Shown here: positions 13,365-24,130 of the stretch, in pieces
Position numbering within the stretch: the stretch's first letter is position 1
How the letters are laid out: every line of letters begins with the position of its first letter
Assembly: GCF_021347895.1 (NCBI RefSeq)
Contig: NC_067132.1
Location: 8,271,495 to 8,335,494 of the forward strand
Length of the DNA: 64,000 nucleotides
DNA from: Acanthochromis polyacanthus
Lineage: Eukaryota; Chordata; Actinopteri; Pomacentridae
Direction of reading: 5' to 3'
Position numbers and translations under genes: made by a program
Notes under the pieces: generated by a model
Told to the model about the DNA's origin: nothing
What the model saw: only the letters and a program-made list of their open reading frames with translations
Databases searched by the model: none

Positions 13365-13577
13365 CTAGCAACTTAAGTTAGAACAGACGTAGGTGTTCTT
13401 ATCGATTTTGGAGGGATTCAGCTGATCATGCGGTCTCCCACACTGCTTAATCCACACGCAGCACCTTTCTTCTTGTGTCTTTGGCTTGGGGAATGCAAAA
13501 AAATCAACACCACCCTCCAAGCTTTGCGGATAACGAGTGTCGGACTTGCAAGTAAAGTACGCACACCGCTTTGGCAT
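13365..13577 (-). pseudogene. THAP zinc-finger exon, degenerate
   Basis: Starts at an ATG and encodes MPKRCAYFTCKSDTR, giving the first Cys pair (C-x4-C) of the C2CH THAP zinc finger at residues 5 and 10. FFAFPKPK and CCVWIKQCGRPHDQL follow with the invariant Trp, then TYVCS. The expected CxxH half is lost: a mutated end (CSNLSC) runs to a stop, so the zinc site is incomplete. THAP domains are sequence-specific DNA-binding domains common in P-element-like and other vertebrate DNA transposons. The exon reads away from the right inverted repeat, as an autonomous element's first exon would. Confidence 0.75.
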
Positions 13578-13683
13578 ATTGTCTTCTGCTGAAAACTTGA
13601 CAGACCTCTCGTGCCTAGTTACAGTTGCTAAGGTAGGATTGGACAGTAGCCATTTGTGGGAGGGGCTTAGCGAAGGGTCAATT

Positions 13684-15307
13684 ACACCGATTGTTAGTTG
13701 CAGCCCCAGTCTGAAACATTATACACTGATGCATTTAGTGCAAACACAAAGCAGTGTGTTTATTCCTTGTATTCCATTTTTTTGGTTTTAATTAATTTTT
13801 ACATAAAATCTTCAATGTATTAAAATTTGCATATTGCTTTTATTTTTGCATTGCTATGGCTAGTTAATTACATGTCATAATGCAACAAACAAAACTGGAT
13901 GTTCAACAATTCAAGGCAAGTACACATCTGTACTGTAATTTGAGCTACACCCTGCAAAAATAAATGAACAGGTGGAAAAGCAGCAAAATTAAGTCTGTCA
14001 CGCTAAAAAACAAGTTTATGTATTTACTGAAATGTACTGACTTTTGAATCCATTTGCATTTTTCAAAACAAAAGACATCGTGCATTGTTTCCTTAAAAGG
14101 TTTCTGCATAATCCTGGTCAAATTTTCCCCAGTCGTTTTCCCCACTTGGAATTTTACTGTTAATGACAATCACAGCGTTACTGAATCTGAGCCTCCTGGA
14201 TGCACAATACTAATGGGTCACCTTGTGGCTGTTGCTTGTAAATGTTTCAAATCTTTTTTTAAGAAATCATGTGATGTAAAAATCACACGAAATACTACTG
14301 CTACTGCATGAGAAATGCTGTTCAATTGACGGAATTTTAGTTATTTGTTTCACTTACTAGTTTGTTCTTTCAAAAATAATTGAATTACTTTGGCAATTAC
14401 ATCATAAAAAATGAATTAGTTTACTAGTTATTTTTAAATGTCTACTTCGGTTCTCTAATGAATACGTACACAGTCTAGCCATTTGGCATTTGGTTATTTT
14501 GCCTAGTTCTTCCTGTTTATTCTGACCAAAATAGCAAATGATTCAGTCATGTGAGAACAACAATAAATTCATGTGGCTTCTCACACACAGTCAAGCCTTA
14601 TAATCTAATCCTAAGAATTCTCTATCCATAGAAAGCAAAACAATATCCTTTTATTGTGACATTAGATAGAAAAACAACAACAGAAACCACACGCACACAC
14701 TTATCCAGAAGGTGTCACTATCTCACATTGTTGAAGCAACGGTGTGTGGGTATAAACACCCATTAGGCACACTTTACAATAAACTGTAGCTGCAGCTTGC
14801 AAGTCACATTCTAGGATTTCATCTAGAATCACATTAGCCTCTAACCCCTCTCTAATAACTCCCAGTGTCCACTTTAAATAGAACCAAGGCAATTCAGAAG
14901 GATATGATGGCCTCCAGGAACCAGATGGCGGTTGGACTACCAACATCTGGTTTCTAGATTATGAGAATATTTAATATAAGGGATTGTGAGAGGTGTTTAA
15001 ACAGCTGAACTACAGGGGAGTGTCCACACACTATTTCAGTACTTCCAAAAAAAATGCTATTTATTATATTAGTATATCTTGCATATAGATGTCTAATACT
15101 TAAATTACTTTCTTTAAGAAGCTAAAACAAGTAAGAGGACTGAAATGCTGTGAGTCTCCACAGGAGGCAGAGCTCAGCTAGAAGATGATGTTAGATTATT
15201 ATTAGTCAGCACGAGGACATTGCCTTGTGAGGTCAGAGGTCATCTTTGAAGCTGGCAGAAATTCAGTGTCACACTAGCACATTTCAGGATTCAGCAGAGG
15301 TTATTAT
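13684..15307. other. Intronic DNA, no recognised feature
   Basis: AT-rich; no exon, RNA gene or named repeat could be supported. Confidence 0.45.
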
Positions 15308-15482
15308 TAGGGATGTGCGCGACTCGTCGTTTAATCGTTTAACCGCCTACTCATTTATTAAACGTTTAGTATTTTACTAGTTGGTTAAACGCTGCATTAA
15401 GCATCATGCACCTTGTCCCCGACCGGGCGCCGCCATGCAGCTCCACGCTCAGGCGTGCGCTGCACGCTCGTCCCGTCTGGGC

Positions 15483-15519
15483 TACCTGGTTGATCCTGCC
15501 AGTAGCATATGCTTGTCTC
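15483..15519 (+). other. First 37 nt of 18S rRNA inside the hAT element
   Basis: The stretch opens TACCTGGTTGATCCTGCCAG and continues TAGCATATGCTTGTCTC. From memory this is identical to the highly conserved 5' end of eukaryotic 18S rRNA. The match stops abruptly at a T run. It starts exactly at mature nucleotide 1; whether the GC-rich bases upstream are external transcribed spacer cannot be judged here. Confidence 0.85.
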
Positions 15520-15546
15520 TTTTTTCAACCCCCGCTATCCCCCTCA

Positions 15547-15744
15547 TCACCAGCTACACCCACCACGTCCCTTCCTGCCACCCCGAAGCAAAGCATCGGC
15601 TCCAGTATGTGCTGCTCGTGGACTGTCATGGCGCACCGACCCGCTGCCATTACGCACAGACGCAGCGGCACTTTCTGTCTCAGTGGACGACTGAACATCT
15701 TCATCAGAGTGTGAATATTCCTCTTCAGAATATGAGTAAGCCAT
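15547..15744 (-). CDS. Acidic, Ser-rich open frame inside hAT element
   Basis: Starts at an ATG and encodes a 65-residue product with an acidic, Ser/Tyr-rich first half (EEEYSHSDEDVQSSTETES) and a basic Gly/Arg-rich second half. It could be the first exon of the element's lost transposase gene or a captured host exon. I do not recognise it. It lies downstream of the 18S fragment on the opposite strand. Confidence 0.25.
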   Translation of the reverse strand: MAYSYSEEEYSHSDEDVQSSTETESAAASVRNGSGSVRHDSPRAAHTGADALLRGGRKGRGGCSW

Positions 15745-16136
15745 TACTTGACAAAGTACTTTGTCAGCGTTGAGCAGACCTCTCGGTGAGTTTTCTCACT
15801 CTAAAATGTGCCGTCTTGCGCTCTGATACGCTCCGACGGCGAGTCTCGTCTCCTCGGTTTTCAAACTCTGTAAACTCCAAAACTTTGAATGAAAACACGC
15901 CCACAACTGATGCTCAGATTAAAGTTCCAGATGTCCACCATCTCCTGGTGTACAGTACATGAGGCACACCAGGCAGTATATTTGAAGCTATGGCTTGTTA
16001 TGTTCAGCAATGTTGCTTGTCGCAATATTGCGACTTTGGCGCTTAAAGGGTTAAATTGCAAGTTTTCCAAACCGACTAGTCGCCAATAAAATTAGCGACT
16101 AGTCGGTTTGGAAATTAGTCGAAATTCCCATCCCTA

Positions 16137-17918
16137 GTTATTATTGCCAACAGAGAGCTTGAATGTGGTTACCACATGACTTTTTGGCTATGTATGTTGT
16201 ATCAAATTATTGTGACGTCATCATAAGCATCATTTTCCACATTACATAACTCTTGGCTTAAAGCCAGTAATGTAGCTATTACATAATTAGTAAAGAAACA
16301 ATCATTTCCTAGAAAATGAGTGCAGATTTCTTGCTATACTCAAAACAGGTGTAACCAGAAAAACAAATGTTTGTTTATTGTCCCAAACCAAAACTGTGCA
16401 TGTTTGTGGCTGCATGTAAAATTCCTAAATTAGTGGTGCAATGAATATGTTAGTGGCAATGTAGCCAAATCAATAATAATGGCCCAGTAATACACTTGAT
16501 AGTATTGCGAGTGACCACATCTTAGAGTGGGAACACTTTAATAGCCATTACTGTGAGGCTTGGTTCTAACCTGACTATTCCCTACTTAAGTTTTTATTGC
16601 TTCATTATGATTGGAACAACAAAGCCACAGCATGTCTGTTGACATGTATCAACAATGTCACACTCACAATGTCCAGAATTTAAGCTGATAAAGCAGAGTT
16701 TATCAGTAAATAAGTGATAAAGCTGAAGTGCAAGATCATACAGAGCAGAACATGTCACAAGAAACACACACAAAACACAAAGTAAGGCTAAGAAGCCAAC
16801 AAATGTTGCACTTATTCATTCTGTAAAGATGGTAAAAGATAATTCATTTTTTCTGGACATCAGACTTAGAGATATCCGATTTGTTAGGCTTGTAATCATG
16901 GTAAAAGAAAAGCAGCTGAAGGAGTTTATACAGTCTATGACTCTATGTAAACCAAAGCCAAGTGACCCCGAGAGCATTACACAAACTACAGTTGACAATG
17001 AAAGGAGAGTGGGAAAACAGACAGCCATAAAAACATGAGCATACTTACTGGCTAAGGGCTTATCAGAGACAGCACATTTAGAGCAGTGGGCTGGTGAGAA
17101 CAAGATCACTAAGCAGGAAATAGGAAATAGCAGTTGGAGAGGGTAGGACTGTCTGTCTGAACAACCAGTGCACAAAATGATAAATTCCACTTGGTTTCAA
17201 TAATGATGATTATCACCTACCAGGGGATAGTCTAAAAATGTTTATAAAGGGAGCACTCCTATGACAGAAAATTATGTTATGTCTCATTTTCTTACTCACT
17301 ACATTTCGAAGTAATACTATTTTCACTCCCTCCCTCCCTCTTTTCTATGCATCATTCCTCCTTTAGAGCATACGTCGGCCAGCAAACCACACCACAATGA
17401 TAAAGGATTTAACTAAACATCCGTACACTAGACACAAACTGGAATGTGTGAGTACAATTGTTTCTGCTAAACAGTTGTTCGTATGTGACGGCCTGAATTG
17501 ATACCCTAAATTTTTAGAAGTGCATTAGGCAACTATGCACATCTGCAATTCATGATGCAATATTTCTAAAGAAATACTGGGGGTCCATTTCAATCATATT
17601 TCCATGACCCATTGATAGGGTAGAAGTACAGACACTGAATAATGGTGTCTGACTGTTTTGCTGTGAAACAGATAAAACCACCAAAGCTAAGAGATATGGC
17701 CAACGCAAACACGCCGCTGAGAGTTGGGCAACGTTGTAGGGTCAGGTTGGACACATGCTGCAGTATAAATAAACTAAAAAAGAGTTTCCTAACTGGTAGT
17801 AGAGGTCTTTAAAATGATACCAAGACCAGGTCTGTATATGCATCTTTAAGATGCGACACAAATGCAAGTAATCTGTGTTATTGTTATATGTTGTCCTTTT
17901 TCAAAAAAGTAAAATATA
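16137..17918. other. Intronic DNA, no recognised feature
   Basis: No supportable exon. A short pyrimidine-rich CTCC repeat lies near 17325-17345. Confidence 0.45.
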
Positions 17919-19488
17919 CACTACTGGTAAAAGGTTTCAGAACGCCCCAACTTTTCCATGTTTTTATCTAAATTCAAGTAGTTCAAGTCCAATAAATAGC
18001 TTGAAATGGTACAAAGTTAAGTGGTGAACTGCCAGAGGTAAAAAAAAATGTTTACTCAAAACTGAAAAATAATGTACATTTCAGAGTTATACAAAAAGGC
18101 CTTATTCAGGGAACAAGAAATGGGTTTACAACTTGAATTTATTCTGCAGAAATGGAGGTTGATCAAGCTTTGAAAGTTGGTGCTGCCAAATCCTACCGGA
18201 GTCCCAGCTTTTTTTTGATTACTTCCAACCCACTCTTTCTGCAAAAAAAGTAGTGTTGGAACACACTGTGGCACCAAACCCTCCAGAGCATTATTTGAAC
18301 ATATTGTAATGCAGAAAGTAGTGTGTTGCTGTAAAAATGGTGAAGAAAAGGGAATTAACAATAGAAGAGAGACAGACCATCATAACAATTAAAAATGCTG
18401 GTCTTTCCTACAGAGAAATTGCCAAAGTCAAGGTGTCAGTGAGTACAGTTTTCTTCACCATCAAAAGGCTCAGAAACTGGAGGAAACCCTGGCAAGAAGA
18501 GTGTGGAAGACCCACAGTCACAACAGAAGTTTCTGAGAGTCAACAGCTTGGTGATAGGCGGCTCACAAGACAAAAGGTTCAAGCACAACTTCATAGTGGT
18601 CGTAGTAAGCAAGTTTCAGGTTCAAGTGTGAAGAGAAGACTTGGAGTTACAAGTTTGACAGATCGAGTTGCAGCAAGCAAGTCATTGCTAAGATGTCAGA
18701 ATAGGAAAAAGAGGCTTGTCTGGGCCATGAAACACTGTCAATAGACTACTGAAGTAGTAGTTGAAATCTTTGTTTCATCACATAGGATTTTTGTATGCCG
18801 TCGAGTAGGAGAAAGGATGGTTCCTCAAGTGTGTGACAACTGCCAAACATGGAGGAGGAAGTGTGATGATCTGGGGCTGTTTTACTGGATCCAGGGTCGG
18901 TGACTTGTACAGAGTGAGACGAACCCTGAACCTAAACATCTACCACAGCATTCTGCAGCTCCATGCAGTGCCCTCTGGTATGTTCCTAGTTGGTCAGGAG
19001 TTCATCCTACAGCAAGATAGTGACCCAAAACATAAGTCCAAGATATGCCAGAAGTACCTTATTAAAAAGAACAAGATGGTAAGCTTGGAAACATGGAGTG
19101 GCAGCACAGTCTCCAGACCTGAACCCCAAGGAGCTGGTTTGGCATGAACTGGACAGAAGAATGAAAGCAAAGCAATCTACAAGAGCCACACATTTATGGG
19201 AACTTTTGCAACGGTTTGAGAACTTTCTGAAGAATATTTGATTTCCATTGTGGAAAGAATGCCACGAGTGTATTTGGCTGTTACACTTGCGAAAGGTGGC
19301 TACTTTGATGAGTCAAATGTATGGAATACATTTTGGGTTTCTAAACTGATTATTTTTTAACTTAATTTATTTGTTGAATGCTTTCATGTCAGAGCACAAT
19401 GATACATTAACGTAATTAAGCATAGTTATTAATTTCCAATTTTAAAAAAACGGAAAAATCGGGGTGTTCACACTTTCGACCGGTAGTG
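17919..19488 (+). mobile_element. Tc1-like transposon, 1.57 kb, inactive
   Basis: The ends CACTACTGGTAAAAGGTTT and, inward from the right, CACTACCGGTCGAAAGTGT are flanked by TA on both sides (17917-17918 and 19489-19490), the Tc1/mariner target duplication. The length is that of a full element. It carries a transposase with several disabling changes. Confidence 0.88.
18337..19328 (+). pseudogene. Tc1-like transposase pseudogene
   Basis: The ATG opens MVKKRELTIEERQTI. The N-terminal helix-turn-helix is clear (GLSYREIAKVKVSVSTV), and the GRPR-like linker reads ECGRPTVTTE. The frame stops at about codon 135, just where the first catalytic Asp should follow. In a shifted frame come [13 protein letters not shown] and LQQDSDPKHKSK, retaining the middle Asp; the C-terminal Glu region is frameshifted. 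The product cannot be a working transposase. Confidence 0.85.
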
Positions 19489-22400
19489 TATGTTTGCTTT
19501 TCTGCTTCTTCTTGTCTGACATTACAGTACCTTTGGAATTTGAACTGCTGGTCAAACAGTCCAAGACATTTGAAGGCATCACTGTGAGAGGGGGATTTAT
19601 CACAGGTTTTTAATATATTTTAAACCAAACGATAAATTGATTAATCAAGAATATATTTGGCAGATTGTTTGGTTTAGAAAAGTGATTAGATGTGACATGA
19701 TCTGATCTTAAACAATTTGTGGATTAACAGAGTAACAAAAGTGTCAGGATGTTTGTTTTAGTGAACAAAATGTAATTACTCTAGTATGACTGTTTTAAAG
19801 ACTAAATAAAGTAAACATAAAATGATGCAGTTACAGCTGACAATGCCATACTTGACTAGAATGGAAGAAACTACTTTTCCAGTCCAGTCATATTCAACAC
19901 TACATTACAGGCAATACTGTCTGCTTACATGACAGTTTGCTGAAAGCATATTGAATGTGTTGCTTGTGAAATTCATCTAGCAATATAAGTACTGTGCAAA
20001 AGCATAGGCAATTAGAGAGTTAACAACATAATAAGGGGAGACAGAGAGGCAAAAATACAGACTGCCACATACAGCTTTAAACAGAACCAGACCTGCCTGA
20101 GAAATAAACAGGAAACACATGTCCAGGACAGATGGGCAAACAGACCAACGGACAACGACAGAAATACTCCAATCACCTGCTTAGTTTCAGCTTCAACACA
20201 ACAGTAAAAAGGCTGTATTTTACTACAGCAGCTTTACACTGCCTGTAAGCAAGCAGTTTATTAGTGGGTCACAACTAACTACTACAATATTTGTTCTCCT
20301 AATACTACTGAAGCCACAAGCTTCAGACCATACCTAGTCTGTCGTTTATCCATGAGGTGCGGCTTGGCCATAAGTTCTGAGTAAGATACCCAGTGTCTCA
20401 CAAGGAAAACAGTGAGGAAGTAAGGAAGCCCTATTCATTCTTGAGGAGTCCATACTCCGCACTGCACTCCCACTGATTATTTGACCAGTATGACTTTCTA
20501 GCTCACACATCATCCTACTCCACCCACTGCCACAGAGATTCTGCTCACTCCCCTCTGGAACACAGTGTTCTGTCCAAAATCTGTATGCCCTATAGCAAGC
20601 AAATGTATATATGTACTTAGGTTCTTTATTCTGAACTAATTTTACTATTGTGCTACTACATGTGTAGGAAGACTTTGGGAAATGGAAAATAATCTTTAAT
20701 AAAAAAACTAAAAAGTAAACATAATCAGTGTAATCCAATTTTTATGGATTGAGTCCCTCGATTGAAAAGCTTTCGCGTTCGTATGAACAATTTGCTGGAT
20801 TCAGGTGACATTCTTGGTTCCAAAGTGTTATCAGTGGAAAAAAATGAGGGATACAATAAGGTGATTAAAGGGTTTTTAAGTCAGACATAGCATATCATAC
20901 ACTTATTATATATACATTTTCAGAGAAGCTATCAGATGCTGATTACAGGTTTTAGCAGTATGTGGTCAAACAGAGACTTTCAGTTGAGACCAGTTACACA
21001 TAGCAACAGCTACAGTTCAATAGCATTATCACACCCATGCAACAACAATAAGAAGTGTGGCAAATGTTTATCCTGAGGTCCTGAGGCGTATTTCACTGAC
21101 AAAAGACAGGTCAATGTCTACTTTTGTGTTTCAATGTGGAGCCACATTTAAGAGCTGAATATAATAGATACGTGATAAAGCATCGTCACAACAAAAAGTT
21201 CAAGAGTTCAAAAATGGCACAAAGGGATGATTGTTGACGGTATAAGTGACTTGTCTTTCAAAGGGGTAACTTAAGGTACAATGTAGACACGAGACACAAA
21301 GGCAAATGCTGTGTTTTCAAATGAGGCCAGTAGTTGAGCTCCTCTAATGGTATTTGGTGAAATTTGCATTTGTTCAGGTGACTTAGGAGGACTGAAACAA
21401 CTTCTATTTAACTTTAACAGAAGACCAAGGTCAAAAATATTTTTTCTTTACATCATCTCCTTTATTTTTCACTCATCTGTTAAAGCGAGAATCAAAAGGG
21501 TATAAAGCAAATGTGTCAAAGGTAAAGCTGGACCTCCAAATGATGGGTTCATGAGAAGCAGAGTGAGGGGGACATCAGTATCAATTTCAGGAAGGAATAA
21601 GCAATGAGATTATGATATAAAGAAACAGGGAGGGAGAAAAGGACAAAGGAGAAAGAGCGAATGAGGAAAAACTGGATTCCATTACATTACAGCATGGGGG
21701 TGGGGTCTCACCTCCCCTCATTCAGCCAACGGGAAGCAAGCCAGAAGCATAATCAATAACAGGGACTGCTATTTGACTCTGTCCTCACTACACATGTTCA
21801 TAAGACAACAACATTTATGCTATCAAGAACCCTCCCTAGCAAAAAACACAAGACTAACTCCTTCAGGGCGTCTCTCTTTCCAGTGTGCAGAGTCTGCTAG
21901 TATCAATTGATGATACCTTAGTCATCACGTTCTCACTGAGACAACAAAAATGTACAAAATGATACCGTTTGCATCCTTTGTTCTAGCATATGCATCTATG
22001 GAAGAGGACCTGTGGGTTTGTGTTAACAATAGAATGAATCTCTTTAAAACAGTCTCATTACAAACAAAATAACGTGTGTGGTCCTGATGCTTTCACAAGC
22101 CAAATTACAGCATATAATCTTGTGGCTTTAGAACAGATCAATGGCCTCATCCCCTGCTCACCCACAGTTGTTGCCCCTACAGCCTTTGTCAGAGACAAAT
22201 GATTTGCATTCGTACAAACAAGTACAGGGGAAGCCAATACGGTATGATATTCTGTATAACCATCATCATAAAAAGCCATTCTCTCTCCCACAGTCTGTAA
22301 AATCTTACCCAGCATGCAGCCGTAATTGCAGCTCAACAGCAGAAATTAAACACTGGGAACTGATTCGCTCAGCACCATGTAAAGTGCTGTAAAAGCAGTA

Positions 22401-23672
22401 ACTTTACAACAATCTGAAGAAACATGGAGTGTCAAACAGGAGTGTGTTAAATATGTACTCCATGACCTCTCCATGTTGAATGGTATGAAAACCAGGGTTG
22501 TTGCATTGGCAGCATGCCTTCAGACAGGTTGATGTTAATACTGTATGCAGAGGCCACAGGGAAAGGACGACACTATGTTCTAATACCAAATCTATAGTGT
22601 TATATTGATCTGTGTGTCCAGGTGCAAGATGAAGTCTGGGTGTTGGGAAAATGTATTCAAAGTTAACCAAACTGTTATTAAGTTCAATAAGCTGGCCCTG
22701 TTCTGTTCTAACTATCAGCTAAAAAAAAAAAAAATGCAGGATATGAGTCAGGCTTCTCAAAACACAGTCCTGTTTTGTTCACCTAAATGACACATATTTG
22801 CTGACTTTTACACGCAATACAAATGCTAGGGCTATTTAAGTTCAAGTATTCTGCCTTGTGTTCTGTCTTGGTCAGGGGTCCTCGAGGAAATATGTCATGT
22901 CTGAGCCAAGGCATTGTGTAAAAGTTCTGTTATCCTGTTGTTTGTAACACCATGAGGTTCATTGCAAGGTCTTCAGAGCATGAGTCATGGTGGAGGTTGC
23001 ATGTCAATGGTAATCAACACACAGAGAGATGTTAAGAGATGTGAAAGTCATTGGTGTTCCAATTAGACCATAGGTGTTGGTCTTGTATTTGTTACAACAG
23101 CACTAGGAAACGTGGCAATAGATGGAAATTAAAAAATGGAGAAAACAGATAAACAATACGCTGGTTGTTGATGAAGAAGCAAGACAAAATACACTGAAAA
23201 CAAGAGCACATGAGAAATCTAAAAACATCACACACCCCTCCATACCACCAGTTGTGCTGGGGGATAAAAGGAAATAGAAAGGGGATTCTGTCATGCAACA
23301 AAATCCAAGTCAAACTCCTTTCAGTGGCAGTAGCGTGTGAGGAAAACCATCATCTCACGCAGCTTCTGGAAAATGAACAAGCTTTCCCTAAAATTCCGAC
23401 TTCCCTGCACATTATCCACCCACACACTGCCATAAACAGTTTTTTTTAAACATAGGCAACAGTAGCCCTTGCAATAAAGCCAAATTATCAGCTTGCACTG
23501 GACTCTGTAAGCAAAGTCTGGAACTCTCCAGAGCTATTTCTCAATCTACAATCTCAACAGAAAAATAAAGACGCATTCCAGCTTTAAAATGGTGTAAAGA
23601 TTGTTTGAGTATAGAAGTGTAAACATTTGCTGCCTGCGAGATGGAGATGAATAAAACAGTATCTGATCTCAC
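19489..23672. other. Intron between proximal exon and cassette exon, no gene
   Basis: Long AT-rich stretch. I looked for minus-strand exons of the KCC N-terminus (acidic ALFEEEMD-like block) and found none. Confidence 0.45.
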
Positions 23673-23793
23673 CTGTGGTGCCCTCGTCTTCCTCTTTCAG
23701 CACATTGTTGTCATCCACATCTTCTTCCTCATTGCTTTCGTCTGCCTTTCTTGTGTTGTCCTTCACCGGGACCACAGTGAAGTTGGTGGGCAT
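23673..23793 (-). CDS. slc12a7 (KCC4) proximal first coding exon
   Basis: KCC4 is a plasma-membrane electroneutral K-Cl cotransporter that moves K+ and Cl- out of cells in volume regulation and epithelial transport. The ATG at 23791-23793 opens MPTNFTVVPV, which matches the start of vertebrate KCC4. An acidic tail follows (NEEEDVDDNN, LKEEDEGTT), as expected for the cytosolic N-terminus. Forty codons plus one nucleotide are followed by a donor CACAG|GTGAGAT, giving phase 1. Downstream exons with the membrane segments are not in the window. The other candidate first exon lies about 20 kb upstream. An upstream in-frame basic reading is probably 5' UTR. Confidence 0.8.
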
Positions 23794-24130
23794 TTTTACA
23801 CCATGTGCTTCCTCTCGATGTCTCCTGTTTGTCACACTCTTATCTCTCCCTGCTTTCTCCTCCCTCTCTCTCTGTTCAGCTGCTTCTCGTTCTCTCCTTT
23901 TGTTCAACTACTGTCACTCTTCTTTCTTGCTCTTGCTCTTAGTTGTTTGCTTTTGTTGCTCAGATTCACTGCCTTGGTGTACTTTAGCCTCCTGGGCAGA
24001 CCCTCAGTCTTACTTCTCAGTTTTTGTTCCTATCGCTAGGATTCTGCTGTCCACCCATGTGACCCCGACCCCCACCGCACCAACTATCCAAATAAGGAAG
24101 AAGAGGACTGCCCCGCCCAAAGGGGGCAGT
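23794..24130 (-). promoter_or_regulatory. Putative proximal slc12a7 5' UTR and promoter
   Basis: On the minus strand, upstream of the MPTNF start, is a purine-rich leader. About 295-325 bases upstream lie a perfect CArG box CCAAATAAGG (24088-24097, matching CC(A/T)6GG for serum response factor) and an Sp1-type GC box CCCCGCCC (24111-24118). No convincing TATA box. The transcription start is not determined. Confidence 0.5.

Larger units (their letters stand above)
12522..13683. mobile_element. TIR element carrying THAP and SWIM gene pieces
   Basis: The ends are inverted repeats. The left reads AATTGACCCTTCGCTAAGCC, and the right end read inward is AATTGACCCTTCGCTAAGCC followed by CCTCCC. Inside, two protein-coding remnants point in opposite directions: a SWIM-like two-exon gene (+) and a THAP zinc-finger exon (-) near the right end. 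At about 1.16 kb it is too short for a full transposase. No clean target-site duplication was found. GACCCTT ends recur in the other THAP-bearing element of this window. Confidence 0.75.
15308..16136. mobile_element. hAT-type non-autonomous transposon, 8-bp TSD
   Basis: The ends are TAGGGATG...CATCCCTA. The 8-bp duplication GTTATTAT is perfect on both sides (15300-15307 and 16137-16144), the hAT signature. The right subterminal region folds strongly: CCAAACCGACTAGTCGC pairs with GCGACTAGTCGGTTTGG around a short loop. The interior is GC-rich compared with its surroundings. It holds a piece of 18S rRNA and a minus-strand acidic open frame. No hAT transposase core was seen. Confidence 0.8.

Noticed and set aside
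15483..15519. Functional rRNA gene
   Set aside because: Only 37 nt match 18S; the rest of the gene is absent.
23794..23907. Extension of the proximal exon protein upstream of MPTNF
   Set aside because: The KRR/EREE-rich upstream reading has no KCC counterpart and fits a purine-rich 5' UTR.
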